Shown here: positions 1 to 8,665 of the stretch, in pieces | How positions within the stretch are numbered: position 1 is the stretch's first letter | Layout of the letters: every line of letters begins with the position of its first letter | DNA from: Streptomyces sp. JB150 | GTDB taxonomy: Bacteria > Actinomycetota > Actinomycetes > Streptomycetales > Streptomycetaceae | Assembly (NCBI RefSeq): GCF_011193355.1 | Contig: NZ_CP049780.1 | Coordinates: 2,394,556-2,458,555, forward strand | Reading direction: 5' to 3' | Length of the DNA stretch: 64,000 nucleotides | Position numbers and translations under genes: made by a program | The notes under the pieces: model-generated | Seen by the model: the letters and a program-made list of their open reading frames with translations, nothing else | Database searches by the model: none | What the model was told of the DNA's origin: nothing

Positions 1-573
1 GCGCTGCCAGGTGTCGGTGAGCGTCGAGGCGGCGCCGTCGGCGACACCTCCGACCCGCAGGTGCACGTGGGTGCCGCCCGCCGGGACCCACACCCACGCG
101 CTCGCGGTGTAGGTGGCGCCGATGTCCAGGCCGTACACCGTGGTGTGCGCGGTCTGCCCGCTCACCCCGACGCCGCCGAAGGTCAGCAGCATGCTCTGGG
201 TGCCGACCTTCGCGCGCGCCGTGGACGGGTCGATCGTGGGGGTCGCCGACTTCGACCAGTCCGCGAGACCGCTCTCGAACGAGGGGTTCGTGATCAAGTT
301 GCGGTCTGCGGTGACGACGCGCAGCCTGATCGGCACGTTCTTCTTGACGTTCGGGTAATACGGCGACGTCGTCCGGTCGGACGTGAACCGCCCGTCCGCG
401 TTGTCGAGGACCAGTGACGCCGTGCCAGGCTGCGTCTCCGAGAGTTCGTCCTGGGCGCCGCGCTCGATGCTGACCCCGGCGAGCATGTCGACGTACTGGG
501 TGATGTCCGTCCACACCGGCGAGGCGGAGGTGATGCTGTAGCCGAAGGCCACCTCAGCGATCAGCCGCACCAC
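1..573 (-). CDS. Minor tail protein, N-terminal part (partial)
   Basis: Open from a GTG at 573 (strong GGGGGGAGGG ribosome site 5 bases upstream) to the window edge, 191 codons. It follows the tape measure gene in the late operon, where distal-tail/minor tail proteins sit. The first 80 residues resemble the start of siphovirus minor tail proteins (YSITS, DITQYVD, SLVLDNADGRF). From about residue 95 the pattern NLITNPSFESGLADW is typical of a carbohydrate-binding module (CBM4/9-like), suggesting a role in binding cell-surface glycans. The C-terminus is outside the window. The tail role is from position and motifs; the binding role is inferred. Confidence 0.75.
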   Translation of the reverse strand, partial: MVRLIAEVAFGYSITSASPVWTDITQYVDMLAGVSIERGAQDELSETQPGTASLVLDNADGRFTSDRTTSPYYPNVKKNVPIRLRVVTADRNLITNPSFESGLADWSKSATPTIDPSTARAKVGTQSMLLTFGGVGVSGQTAHTTVYGLDIGATYTASAWVWVPAGGTHVHLRVGGVADGAASTLTDTWQR

Positions 574-589
574 GCGTCCCTCCCCCCTC

Positions 590-3500
590 TCAGGCCAAGC
601 CCAGGGCGCCGCCGCCCATGTCGCGCTTCAGCTGGAGCAGGCCCTTACGGACGGTGCGCCACACCTCGTGGGGGTCGGTCGCCGGGCCGGTCTCGACATG
701 CAGGTGGACGATCATCGTCGCGCCGCCCCCGCCGGCGGCGGGCCGGCCGATGACCGGCCGGGCCGCGGCAACGCGCCCGGTCACCACGCCGAGGGCCCGG
801 TCGAGTACAGGCATGCCGTCGACCAGGCCACGGGCCAGGCCCTCGGTGGAGTAGACGCCGAGCTGCGCCATGACCGCCGAGGGGCTCTTGATCCCGAGCG
901 CCTTCTTGATCGCCCGCTGCATGCCCCGAGCGATGTCGATCATGAGCTTTTCGATCGACTTCTTCTGGCCCTCCAGCCCCTTCAGGAAGCCCTTGCCCGC
1001 GTTCTTGCCGGAGTCGTAGAGGAGGTCGGCCCCGGTCCTGCCGAGGTCGGTGGTGCTCTTGTCGAGCTGCGACTGGAGCCTGTTGATCTGCGTGAAGGTG
1101 GCGCGGTCCGCCCCGACCAGCGCGCTGGCGTACGCGTAGCCCGCCTCGGGCCCCATGTTCAGGATCTGCCTCAGCAGACCTTTGCTCAGGCCCCGCTTGG
1201 CGAGGATCTTGATGTAGGCGGTGAACTGCTTGATCTGCGACAGTTTCTGCGCCAGCCCGCCCTTGATCCCGCCGGCGGTGACCTGCTCGGCGTCCATGCC
1301 GAGGTTGGACAACGAGGACTGGTCCCGCGCGGTCTTGGTGACGTCGCCCGCGTAGGCCTTGGCCTCGGCGATCCGAGCGGCGATCTTGTCCCGTTTGCTC
1401 GCGTAGTCCAGCAGCTTCTTCGTCTGCCGGTCGACCATCCGCAGCAGGTCGCGCTCCTTCTTACCGGAGAACGCGGTGCGGATGTCGTTGGCGAGGTCCT
1501 TGGAGACGGACTTGATCTTGTCGCGGGAGCCGGTCAGGCCCTTGATGAACCCGGCCGCGATGTCCTTGGCGAGCGCCGCGGTCTTCTTCGAGGGCGAGGC
1601 GATCTCCAGCTCGGCCTTCACGCCGTCCGTGACCGCGGCCGCCATGCGTCGCGCGGCGGCGTGCACGGCGCCAGTGCCGCCTGCCATGCCGCTGATCAGC
1701 CCTTGCGCCACCGCGGTGCCGGCGGCGCCCGCGCCACCGCCGGCAGCGAGCCGACCGGCGCTTCGCGTGCCGTTCAGGAGCGCTGACGTGGTCTGCGCAT
1801 CGAAGACCCGGGCGGCCTGCCCGAACACAACCAGCTCCGGGCCCTCTTCGCCGACCAGCGCCAGCTCGCCCGCCTTCGGCGTGCCGCCCTCCGCGTACCG
1901 GCCGGACGGGCCCAGGAAGTTGGCGCCGTCGCTCCGGTAGTGGACCGTCACCGTCTTGCTGCTGGGCAGGCTGGCCAGCTGGGACTGGGCTGCGGAGATC
2001 TTCCGCTGCCAGTCGGCGATGTTGGCCGTCAGCGACGCCCGCTTGCTGCCCTTGGCCGTCTTCAGCTGGTGCTCGGCCTGTGCGACGCGCGCCCGCCACA
2101 CGTCGATGTCCGCGGTCAGCTTCGCCCGCTTGTCGCCCTTGGCGCGCTTCAGCTGTGCCTCGGCCTCCGCGACCTTCGTCTTCCAGTTCAGGATGTCCGC
2201 GGTGAGCTTGGCTTTCTTGTCGCCCTTGGCCGTCTTCAGCTGCTTCTCGGCAGCCGAGATCTTCGACTTCCAGTCGGAGATGTCTGCCCGGAGCATCGCC
2301 GTCTTGTTCGGCGTCTTCAGGATCTGGTCCGCCAGCTGCCGGGCCTGGGTCTCGGTGAGGCCCATCTGGATGGCGTTCTTGATGAGCTGCTGGCGGCCAC
2401 GCTCGTAGATCCCGCTGACCTTGGACCAGGAGTCGCCGTTCTCCCGGGCCGCCGCCGCAGCCTCGTCGGTCCTGGCTGCCAGGTCGTTCAAAGCCTGCGC
2501 CGCGTTGCGGGCCTTCTCCGAGTTCAGGTTGAGCCTGCCGCCCGACATGGACAGCGCGCCGGCGTTGTCCTTCGCCGCCTGGGCGGCCGCATCGACGGCC
2601 GCCTCGAACGCGATCATCCCGCCGAGGCCCTGGCGCTGCACGTTGTTGAGGGCCTGGATGCTCTGCCTCAGACCGTCGGCGGACAGCTTCTGCGCGGCCA
2701 GCGCCTTCTGCGTCTGCTGCGCCTGCTTCCCGAACAGGCCCATCGACTGGGCCGTCAGCTCGGCCTCGAACTTGGCGTCCTCCAGAGCGGACTTGTACTC
2801 GTCCAGCTGCTTGGTGAACTCCTTGGTGTCCTTGCCGCCCTTGCCGTACTCGGCCGCCAGCCTCTTCAGCGCCGCGGCGGCAAGGTCGGCCTCCCCGTTC
2901 TTGACGAGGCCAGCCAGCGCCTTGTCGATCGCGTCGAGGTTCTCCTTTGCCTCCTTGACCGGCGTGCTGTCCCAGTCGCCCAGGCCCCCCAACGTGACGA
3001 TGAACTGCTGCACCTTGTCAGCGGTCGACGGGTCCGTCAGGCTACGGACCTTGCCGTACAGGCCGTCGAGGTCGGTACCGAAAGCCTTGGCGGCCTCGCC
3101 GGTGACCCTGCCCTGAGCGCCGAGCTGGCGCAGCGATTCGGTCAGTCTGTCGACGTCCGGCGGTGCCTCCCTGCCGATCTGGGACAGCTCGACCAGGGCG
3201 AGAGCCAGCAGCCCGATCCCGGTCGCCGCCACGGCCATGCGCGCCTTCAGGCTCAACGCCATGAACATCGCGTTCAGCGTGCCCACCGCGCCGGACGCGC
3301 CGATCGCCGCCGTGCCCATGGCAGCGATCTGCGCGCGCACGATCGCGTACGCGCCGGCCGCCAGTTGGAGGCCTCTGCTGGCGAGACTGACCGCGCGGAT
3401 CGCCACGGCCATCTGCAACAGGGTGGTGATGAGACCCACGGGCAGGGAGGCAACGACCTTCGCTGCGGCGTTGGCGACCTGGAGCAGGCCGACGCCGACA

Positions 3501-4273
3501 CCAGAGGCGGCCTGGAGGAGGTGGACCGCGGCGGTCGCGATCTGGGTGAGCGTGTCGCCGACGAGGGGCCCCTGCTCGCGGGCGAAGTCCATGAAGTCGC
3601 GGATGCCGCCGCCGATCTCGCCGGTGTCGGAGACGCGCGACAGGTGCACCACACCGTCGACGGCCTTGCGTACCGAGCCGACCGCGAACCGCTCCACCTT
3701 GTCCATGAACCGGTCGAAGCCGGGGGTCTGCATGCCGCCGCCGGCGACCGTCATCAGCCGGTCCAGTTCGTCCGACGTCCCCCGGACGAGACCGCGGGTG
3801 TGGGGCAGCAGGGCGCTGAAGACACCCAGGCTCTTCGTGACGACGGGCATGGTGTCGTCGGCGAGCTGGTCGGAGTACTCGCGGTACTCCCGCTTGAAGA
3901 CGGTCAGGGCGGCCGCCGCCTCGCGGGTGGCGGGCGGCATCTTCGCCAGTGTCCGCTGGCGGGCAAGATCAGCTGTGGCCGCTTGCTCGGAGGCGGCCCC
4001 GTACTCGGCGACGGCCTCCTTGTACTTCTTCTGTGCCTGGGAGGCTTCGCTGAGGTGGCTGATCTGCCCGCCGACCGCCAGGCCGAACGCGGCCACCGCG
4101 ACGCCGGCGCCAGCGATCGCGCCGGCGAACGGAGCGATGGACGCAGCGGCGGGGATGGCCGCACCGAAGGCGGCGAGCTTCTTCTCGGCGCTCTTCGCCG
4201 AGTTGCCTGCCCGGTCCAGGACGCGTGACAGGCGGTCGCGACCTTCGAGGATGAAGGTCATGGTCTCCGCCAC
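590..4273 (-). CDS. Tail tape measure protein
   Basis: 1227 residues, by far the longest phage gene here, directly after the overlapping tail chaperone frames, the invariant siphovirus order. It should set tail length and pass through the tail tube. Visible features: Ala-rich hydrophobic segments near residues 35-65 and 270-370 (membrane-like stretches usual in these proteins), long helical regions, four tandem 29-residue repeats around residues 660-780, and a C-terminal part with two SPSK/SPSAVM-type segments (IASPSKK, IKSPSAVM) seen in actinophage tape measures. No peptidase motif was recognised. Start ATG at 4273 lies a few bases after the chaperone stop. Confidence 0.93.
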   Translation of the reverse strand: MAETMTFILEGRDRLSRVLDRAGNSAKSAEKKLAAFGAAIPAAASIAPFAGAIAGAGVAVAAFGLAVGGQISHLSEASQAQKKYKEAVAEYGAASEQAATADLARQRTLAKMPPATREAAAALTVFKREYREYSDQLADDTMPVVTKSLGVFSALLPHTRGLVRGTSDELDRLMTVAGGGMQTPGFDRFMDKVERFAVGSVRKAVDGVVHLSRVSDTGEIGGGIRDFMDFAREQGPLVGDTLTQIATAAVHLLQAASGVGVGLLQVANAAAKVVASLPVGLITTLLQMAVAIRAVSLASRGLQLAAGAYAIVRAQIAAMGTAAIGASGAVGTLNAMFMALSLKARMAVAATGIGLLALALVELSQIGREAPPDVDRLTESLRQLGAQGRVTGEAAKAFGTDLDGLYGKVRSLTDPSTADKVQQFIVTLGGLGDWDSTPVKEAKENLDAIDKALAGLVKNGEADLAAAALKRLAAEYGKGGKDTKEFTKQLDEYKSALEDAKFEAELTAQSMGLFGKQAQQTQKALAAQKLSADGLRQSIQALNNVQRQGLGGMIAFEAAVDAAAQAAKDNAGALSMSGGRLNLNSEKARNAAQALNDLAARTDEAAAAARENGDSWSKVSGIYERGRQQLIKNAIQMGLTETQARQLADQILKTPNKTAMLRADISDWKSKISAAEKQLKTAKGDKKAKLTADILNWKTKVAEAEAQLKRAKGDKRAKLTADIDVWRARVAQAEHQLKTAKGSKRASLTANIADWQRKISAAQSQLASLPSSKTVTVHYRSDGANFLGPSGRYAEGGTPKAGELALVGEEGPELVVFGQAARVFDAQTTSALLNGTRSAGRLAAGGGAGAAGTAVAQGLISGMAGGTGAVHAAARRMAAAVTDGVKAELEIASPSKKTAALAKDIAAGFIKGLTGSRDKIKSVSKDLANDIRTAFSGKKERDLLRMVDRQTKKLLDYASKRDKIAARIAEAKAYAGDVTKTARDQSSLSNLGMDAEQVTAGGIKGGLAQKLSQIKQFTAYIKILAKRGLSKGLLRQILNMGPEAGYAYASALVGADRATFTQINRLQSQLDKSTTDLGRTGADLLYDSGKNAGKGFLKGLEGQKKSIEKLMIDIARGMQRAIKKALGIKSPSAVMAQLGVYSTEGLARGLVDGMPVLDRALGVVTGRVAAARPVIGRPAAGGGGATMIVHLHVETGPATDPHEVWRTVRKGLLQLKRDMGGGALGLA
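1939..2287 (-). repeat. Four tandem 87-bp coding repeats in the tape measure gene
   Basis: The encoded unit is about 29 residues, with the pattern (A)DI.xW..K(I/V)..AE.QLK.AKG(D/S)K(K/R)A.LT; the fourth copy degenerates into the segment ending SSKTVTVH. Trp and the AKG(D/S)K core recur at fixed spacing. These are charged helical repeats likely forming an extended coiled rod. Boundaries are approximate. Confidence 0.85.
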
Positions 4274-4279
4274 GGGGGG

Positions 4280-4914
4280 TCACCCCCCTTCGGCCTCCTC
4301 GGCCTGTACGGCGGCAGCCTGGGCGGCCTGATGGCGCTGGACGAAGATGACGGCCTGGTAGAACCGGTGGCGTGGCAGGGCCCCGAGTTCGGTGGGGCCG
4401 ACGTGCAGGAGCTGGGCGATCAGGGGCCAGTACTGGTCGAAGAGGTCGCCGATCCGTCCTTCGGGGCGGCGGACGTACTCGACGCCGTCACCGGGCGGGC
4501 GGGCGCCGGGGCCTGTGCTTTTGGGTCCGCCATCTCGGCCAGGGCCCGGTCCACGTCGGCTGGGTCGTGTGCGAGGACCCGCAGGTTCTTGGCAGCGTCG
4601 TCGATCGCGTCGGCGCCGATCTGGAGCTGCACGCCTTCCAGAAGGTCGAGGATCTCCTCGTACTCGAGGCGGGCCTTCAGCCGCTTCTTCCACTGGGCGA
4701 GGCTGAAGTCGGCGAAGCGCAGGCCCGGGGTCTGACGGCGCCGGAACACCCAGATGATCGCGGACATGACCGCGGGCTTCTGTGACTTCAGGGCGGTCTC
4801 GACGTCGTCCCACTCCATGCCGGTGACCCGTTCGACCTCGGCCGACTCGATGGTCGCCAGGTCGTTCGTGGAGTACTCCTCGACCCGGTCGTCGTGGGCG
4901 TAGGAGACGATCAT
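4280..4914 (-). CDS. Tail assembly chaperone GT fusion (by -1 frameshift)
   Basis: Siphoviruses with long tails make a short G protein and, by a -1 ribosomal slip, a longer GT protein; both are needed for tail assembly but are absent from the virion. Here the upstream frame (start ATG 4914) can slip at a CCCAAAA heptamer (minus strand, 4525-4519) into the frame that ends at 4280, seven bases before the tape measure start. The fusion would be about 211 residues: 132 from the upstream frame, then ST..., including IGDLFDQYWPL and a Gln/Ala/Glu-rich end. The downstream frame has no good start of its own near the slip site, which supports frameshift expression. Confidence 0.82.
4420..4914 (-). CDS. 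Tail assembly chaperone G (unshifted product)
   Basis: 164 residues from ATG 4914. The conserved-looking body (TGMEWDDVETALK, FADFSLAQWKKRLKARLEYEEILDLL) is followed after the slip site by low-complexity Ala/Pro/Ser/Thr sequence ending SSTSTGP, as expected where the unshifted frame simply runs out. Lies between the gp10-like tail gene and the tape measure gene. Function is known for the family and assigned here by position, size and the overlapping frame. Confidence 0.85.
   Translation of the reverse strand: MIVSYAHDDRVEEYSTNDLATIESAEVERVTGMEWDDVETALKSQKPAVMSAIIWVFRRRQTPGLRFADFSLAQWKKRLKARLEYEEILDLLEGVQLQIGADAIDDAAKNLRVLAHDPADVDRALAEMADPKAQAPAPARPVTASSTSAAPKDGSATSSTSTGP
4519..4525 (-). promoter_or_regulatory. 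-1 ribosomal frameshift slippery site
   Basis: Minus-strand CCCAAAA, read in the zero frame as C CCA AAA G. Both tRNAs can re-pair after a one-base slip (CCC AAA), matching the canonical X XXY YYZ heptamer used by tail chaperone genes. The shifted frame stays open for 79 more codons to 4280. Confidence 0.8.
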
Positions 4915-4927
4915 GTGGTGCTCGCTT

Positions 4928-5446
4928 TCAGCCGCCGAGGCGGCGCTTGACGTCGTCGAGGATGCGTGCCACGTCCGCGCGCAGGCGGGGCATGTGCGGG
5001 CGGATGGTGTTGAACCACCAGTTCTTGGTGGCGTACTGGTTGACCCAGCCGCCGCGGTGCTTGTTGCCGAAGGTGGGGTGCCGCCAGCGGCCCTCGTTGG
5101 TGTTCTTCGGCATGGACCGCCAGCCGGGCGGCAGGCGGCCGGGGTCGGACCACAGGCGGGCGCCGCCGCTGCTGGTCACCGACAGGCGGATCGAGTTCGC
5201 GATCGTCGCGCGCAGCGGCGGCCCGTCCGTCTTCGGCCGCCGCCGGCCGTCCTTGCTGCCGGGCCCCCAGATGCGGAGGTTGCGGGCGGTGCTCTGGAGG
5301 TCGCGGTGGATCGGCTGGGCGGCGCGCCGGATCCGGCGGTTGAGGTTGTCGCGCAGCTGCGGGCCGCCCGCGCGCTCCAGGCGCCGCTGGAGGTCGGTCA
5401 GCTGCTGCGTGTTGGTGATCCAGAAGTAGCGCTGTCCCTGAGCCAC
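4928..5446 (-). CDS. Tail completion / HK97 gp10-like minor structural protein
   Basis: 172 residues, very basic, starting MAQGQRYFWITNTQQL. The N-terminal helix (DLQRRLERAG) and the TARNLRIWG...RATIANSIRL layout resemble the HK97-gp10/tail-component families that act at the head-tail joint. It lies between the tail tube gene and the chaperone pair. Trp-rich C-terminal half (WVNQYATKNWWFNTIRP). Assignment is by position and general pattern, so moderate. Confidence 0.6.
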   Translation of the reverse strand: MAQGQRYFWITNTQQLTDLQRRLERAGGPQLRDNLNRRIRRAAQPIHRDLQSTARNLRIWGPGSKDGRRRPKTDGPPLRATIANSIRLSVTSSGGARLWSDPGRLPPGWRSMPKNTNEGRWRHPTFGNKHRGGWVNQYATKNWWFNTIRPHMPRLRADVARILDDVKRRLGG

Positions 5447-5476
5447 GACCGTCCCTCCCCGTGTTGGCGCGCGCGG

Positions 5477-6472
5477 TCAGAGGGTCGTGTCGGTGGACAT
5501 GATCTCGATGGTGATCGGGGTGTTGGTCTCGTCGTCGTCGACCTCGAAGTTGTAGGTCGCGTTGACGATGCCGGGTCCGTCCACGGTCGGGGTGTCGCCG
5601 GTGAAGAAGATCGCCGGGGTCTTGAAGCTGACCCTCTCGTTGTGGGTGGCCTCGATGAGGTCGCCGGTGAAGTCCACCACCATGGACGTGCCGGTGGAGT
5701 TGTGGAAGCGGTCGGCGAAGTCGGCCTTGTTCTCGTAGTCGACCTCGACCGAGCCGGTGATCTTCGTCCAGTCGTTCAGCAGCGGCTCGCTCTTCTTGCC
5801 CGCGTTGCCGAAGTAGAAGCGTTCGGTGTCCAGGCCGCGCTCGATCTTCAGCGACCACTTCTTGACGCCGGACACCGACGCCTCGGAGCCGACCGCGCCC
5901 AGCTTGATCACGCCCTGGGCGAAGTGGAACGGCTTCAGGCCCGTGGTGTACGAGGGCGCCACCAGCGACTGCGTCTCCGACAGCTCCCGGCAGTCCCACT
6001 CGGTCGCCACCATCAGATGGCCGCCGACCTCGCACGAGAACTCCAGGCTCTTGACCTTGCAGCCGAGGAACGTGTGCGGGCGGACGGTGCCGCCCGTGTC
6101 CGGGACACCGGCCTGCCACGTGCAGAACTTGCCCGCCGGGTCCTGGAGCGTGTGCGTCTGGAGGTACGCCGTGGTCGTGGCCTGCTGCACGGGCGTGACG
6201 GTGCCGCCCATCAGCAGGTTGACCAGGCGGCCCATGCCCTTGTGGTAGACCTCGCTGGTGAACTGGCCCTCCGCCGAGTGGTGGGTCAGCACGCGGCGGG
6301 TCTTCCGCTTGAGCATCTTGCCCGCGGCCAGGCCGCCGGCCTGCGCGTAGTTCGGGACCTTCTTGAACGGGAAGCTGTCGAGCGGGTGCCACCGGGTGGG
6401 CGCCGCGTACGTCCCGTATGTGGTCTCCATGGCCATGCCGAGCGAACCGCCCAGGCCCGAGCCGATCGCCAT
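5477..6472 (-). CDS. Major tail (tube) protein
   Basis: 331 residues. The start (MAIGSGLGGSLGMAMETTYG, then WHPLDSFPF) and beta-rich body with LMGGTVTP, CEVGGHL and a C-terminal DTPTVDGPG fit phage tail tube proteins of the TTP_2-like class, which polymerise into the tail tube. Position two genes before the chaperones agrees. It overlaps the next upstream gene by one base (stop/start TGATG). Expected to be highly expressed. Confidence 0.8.
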   Translation of the reverse strand: MAIGSGLGGSLGMAMETTYGTYAAPTRWHPLDSFPFKKVPNYAQAGGLAAGKMLKRKTRRVLTHHSAEGQFTSEVYHKGMGRLVNLLMGGTVTPVQQATTTAYLQTHTLQDPAGKFCTWQAGVPDTGGTVRPHTFLGCKVKSLEFSCEVGGHLMVATEWDCRELSETQSLVAPSYTTGLKPFHFAQGVIKLGAVGSEASVSGVKKWSLKIERGLDTERFYFGNAGKKSEPLLNDWTKITGSVEVDYENKADFADRFHNSTGTSMVVDFTGDLIEATHNERVSFKTPAIFFTGDTPTVDGPGIVNATYNFEVDDDETNTPITIEIMSTDTTL

Positions 6473-6669
6473 CAGACGTCACCTTCCTTCGCGGCCCGCT
6501 TCACCGCGGGCTTCGGCTTGGGGGGTTCGACGGTCTGCCAGATGTCCTGGCAGACGTAGGCCTCGAACTGGTCGTCGGGGATGGTGACGACTTCGTCGGG
6601 CTGGACAGTGCGGTGGCCGAGCCACGGCACGATGCGCGGCTCGGCGTCGGCAAGGCGGACCTTCGCCAT
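6472..6669 (-). CDS. Small conserved-type structural-module protein
   Basis: 65 residues (MAKVRLADAEPRIVPWLG...), ending in Lys/Pro-rich KPKPAVKRAAKEGDV. Preceded by GGAGA-type ribosome site. Similar short proteins with DEVVTIPDDQFEAY-like cores are common before tail tube genes in actinophages; function unknown. The WQTVEPP segment may mark a short structured strand-rich domain. Confidence 0.65.
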   Translation of the reverse strand: MAKVRLADAEPRIVPWLGHRTVQPDEVVTIPDDQFEAYVCQDIWQTVEPPKPKPAVKRAAKEGDV

Positions 6670-6699
6670 GGCTCTCCTTGAGGTGCGGGCTGGGAGGGG

Positions 6700-7170
6700 T
6701 CAGATACGGGCTTGGCAGGTGACACGGAAGGCGATGCCGACCGTCGCTCCCCGGTCGGTCTGCTGCTGGAGCAGGGAGCCCTGGGTGATCCCGCTGAACA
6801 GGACGGCCCCGCCCAGGTTCGGCGCGGACGGGTTGCCGCCGGAGGCGCGCAGATCGTTCTCGCACGCGGCGAACAGCTCGAAGGCGCGGGCGCGGCGGGC
6901 GTTGATGTCGAAGTCGCCGGTCCACGCCTCCAGGTAGCACAGGACGTCGAACCGCTCGTCGCGGGTGTGGCCGCCGATGTGCGCGAAGTCCTGCTGCATC
7001 TCGACGGCCAGGCCGTTCTCCGTGTTCGGCTGCCAGCCCACGAAGACGAGGTCCTGCACCTTGGTGAGGTCGCCGGTCGTGGGCCCGTCGAGGACCAGGA
7101 CGCCGGGCAGGGCCGCAGTCCACCGGGTCACGAGCGCCTCGATCGCCGCGGGGATCCGTGAGGTCGCCAT
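6700..7170 (-). CDS. Probable tail terminator / head-tail joining protein
   Basis: 156 residues: begins MATSRIPAAIEALVTRW, then GVLVLDGPTTGD and an alpha/beta body ending VTCQARI. Size and location between the head-tail adaptor and the tail tube gene match tail terminator (gpU-like) proteins, which cap the tail tube and join it to the head. Starts 1 base from the end of the upstream adaptor gene. Role inferred from position. Confidence 0.6.
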   Translation of the reverse strand: MATSRIPAAIEALVTRWTAALPGVLVLDGPTTGDLTKVQDLVFVGWQPNTENGLAVEMQQDFAHIGGHTRDERFDVLCYLEAWTGDFDINARRARAFELFAACENDLRASGGNPSAPNLGGAVLFSGITQGSLLQQQTDRGATVGIAFRVTCQARI

Positions 7171-8001
7171 CTACGCCACCCCCGGCGGCAGTCGGTCGTC
7201 GAGGAGCAGTTCGAGCGCCCGGTTGGGTACCGCGAACCCCAGGCCGGGGATGGGCTCGGTGACGGCGTAGTCGTCCATGCCGCCGGGCGCCGGACGCCCT
7301 ATGCCGCCGCCCTGCGTGCGCCACAGGTGCTGGAGGATGATCCGCGCCGCGTGGCTGATGTTCGCTCGGATGGTGGTCCGGCCGGCGACGTAGATGACGC
7401 GCAGCGGTCCGACCAGGAGGCCGCCGTCCTTGCGGCGCACGATGCCGGCCTCACCGTCCAGGTCCAGGTCCGCGACGGCGTAGGAGGTTCCGCCGGTGAG
7501 CACCGCGGTGACGGCCGTCACGGAGATGACGGGGGTCTTGCGCAGGGCCAGTGTGCGAGCGGACGCCCGGTCGTGAACCTCTGTGACGGTACGGCGGGCG
7601 ACCGGCCCGACGAAGAACTCCACGGCGGCCGTGGCCGCCTCGACCCAGCCGCGCAGCTCCTCATCGTGGGTGGTGACCGTCGCCGGCATGTTCACGTGCT
7701 TACGCGCATCCGCGAGCGAGAAGATCAGCGGCGGGGCGGCCTCACGGACATCGAACACGTCCGTGTACGCGCCCGCGTTGATGCCGGTGGCGACCCATCG
7801 CACGACGTGCCGCCCGGGCTGCACGGTGGCGTAGTCGTACTGGTAGGTGCCCGTCGAGACCGGGGTGACCGGGTTCACCGAGACCGTGGTGTTGTCCGGG
7901 AGGGTCAGCGTGAGCGCCATGGATCCCGCGTTGGCCAGGTTCCCGGAGCCGTCCCGCACGGTTGTGCCGAGCGGGACGACGTCGCCGAGATCGAAGGGCA
8001 C
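7171..8001 (-). CDS. Head-tail connector with N-terminal Ig-like domain
   Basis: 276 residues in two parts. Residues 1-90 look like an Ig-like strand domain (LGTTVRDGSGNLANAG, VSTGTYQYDYATVQPGRHVVRW). From about residue 93 (FSLADARKHVNMP...DEELRGWVEAATAAVEFFVG) it matches the gp6-like head-tail adaptor family: helical phage connector fold with the DADARxHL-type entry. The domain fusion is unusual enough to note. It would form the ring below the portal. Context: between a lectin-like structural gene and the tail terminator candidate. Confidence 0.7.
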   Translation of the reverse strand: MPFDLGDVVPLGTTVRDGSGNLANAGSMALTLTLPDNTTVSVNPVTPVSTGTYQYDYATVQPGRHVVRWVATGINAGAYTDVFDVREAAPPLIFSLADARKHVNMPATVTTHDEELRGWVEAATAAVEFFVGPVARRTVTEVHDRASARTLALRKTPVISVTAVTAVLTGGTSYAVADLDLDGEAGIVRRKDGGLLVGPLRVIYVAGRTTIRANISHAARIILQHLWRTQGGGIGRPAPGGMDDYAVTEPIPGLGFAVPNRALELLLDDRLPPGVA

Positions 8002-8004
8002 CGC

Positions 8005-8652
8005 TCACCCCCCGCTGATCATTGAGCCGGTCCGCTCCAGTGCAGCCACTGCCGATCCCGAACGGAGTGAGTCGGCGATGCTGCCCGGGCGGGTGATGTT
8101 GAGGTTCTCGACCTCGGCGAAGTCGTTGGTTCCGGTGTCGCGGTGGGCTTCCATCAGCAGCGACAGGTTGGTCTGTGCCGTCCAGGCCGGGGCCGTCGCC
8201 GTACGCCGCACGGTCCAGGACAGCCCGTCCGCGGAGGTCTCCCACCGCAAGGTGCCCGCGTCCTCCCGCAGTCGGACCCAGGCGTGCTGCACGGGGTCGT
8301 ACACCGGGAAGGCAGCGCCGCCGTCGGCGTACCCGACCCGCAGGTAGAGGCCCATCGCGCCCTGCGCGCGGTCGATGAGGAACCCGGCGTCCGTCCCCGG
8401 CAGGTCGCTCAGCACGAGGAAGGAGACGGCAGCCGATGCGCCGCCGCCCGCGGCCGGCGGGTAGATGCGGGCGGCGACCTGGGACCAGGCCAGGGTGTAG
8501 ATGCTGGCCGACCGGTACGCGGCGTAGCCCGTGGTGCACGGGATCCGCGCCCGGCCGCCGGCCTCCACCGGGTCGCCGTACGACTGCGACCACAGCACCG
8601 GATCCCGCACGTTGTCATTGAAGTCGTCGACAAGCATCCCGAAGCCGGGCAT
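8005..8652 (-). CDS. Concanavalin-like structural protein of the head module
   Basis: 215 residues, beta-rich, with DDFNDNVRDPVLW at the start, a central jelly-roll-like stretch (VSFLVLSDLPGTDAGF) and LRWETSADGLSWTVRR. The DDFND...W opening and SxDGxxW motif are typical of concanavalin A-like lectin/LamG-type domains. It sits between capsid and connector genes, so it may decorate the head or connector. No catalytic signature seen. Function inferred. Confidence 0.55.
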   Translation of the reverse strand: MPGFGMLVDDFNDNVRDPVLWSQSYGDPVEAGGRARIPCTTGYAAYRSASIYTLAWSQVAARIYPPAAGGGASAAVSFLVLSDLPGTDAGFLIDRAQGAMGLYLRVGYADGGAAFPVYDPVQHAWVRLREDAGTLRWETSADGLSWTVRRTATAPAWTAQTNLSLLMEAHRDTGTNDFAEVENLNITRPGSIADSLRSGSAVAALERTGSMISGG

Positions 8653-8665
8653 ATCTCAGCCCCGG

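Noticed and set aside
1940..4228. 762-codon plus-strand open frame
   Set aside because: Antisense shadow of the tape measure gene; low-complexity Arg/Leu/Gly product and no ribosome site.
4913..6559. 548-codon plus-strand and 523-codon minus-strand frames
   Set aside because: Both overlap the tail tube and gp10-like genes in wrong frames and look like compositional artefacts.
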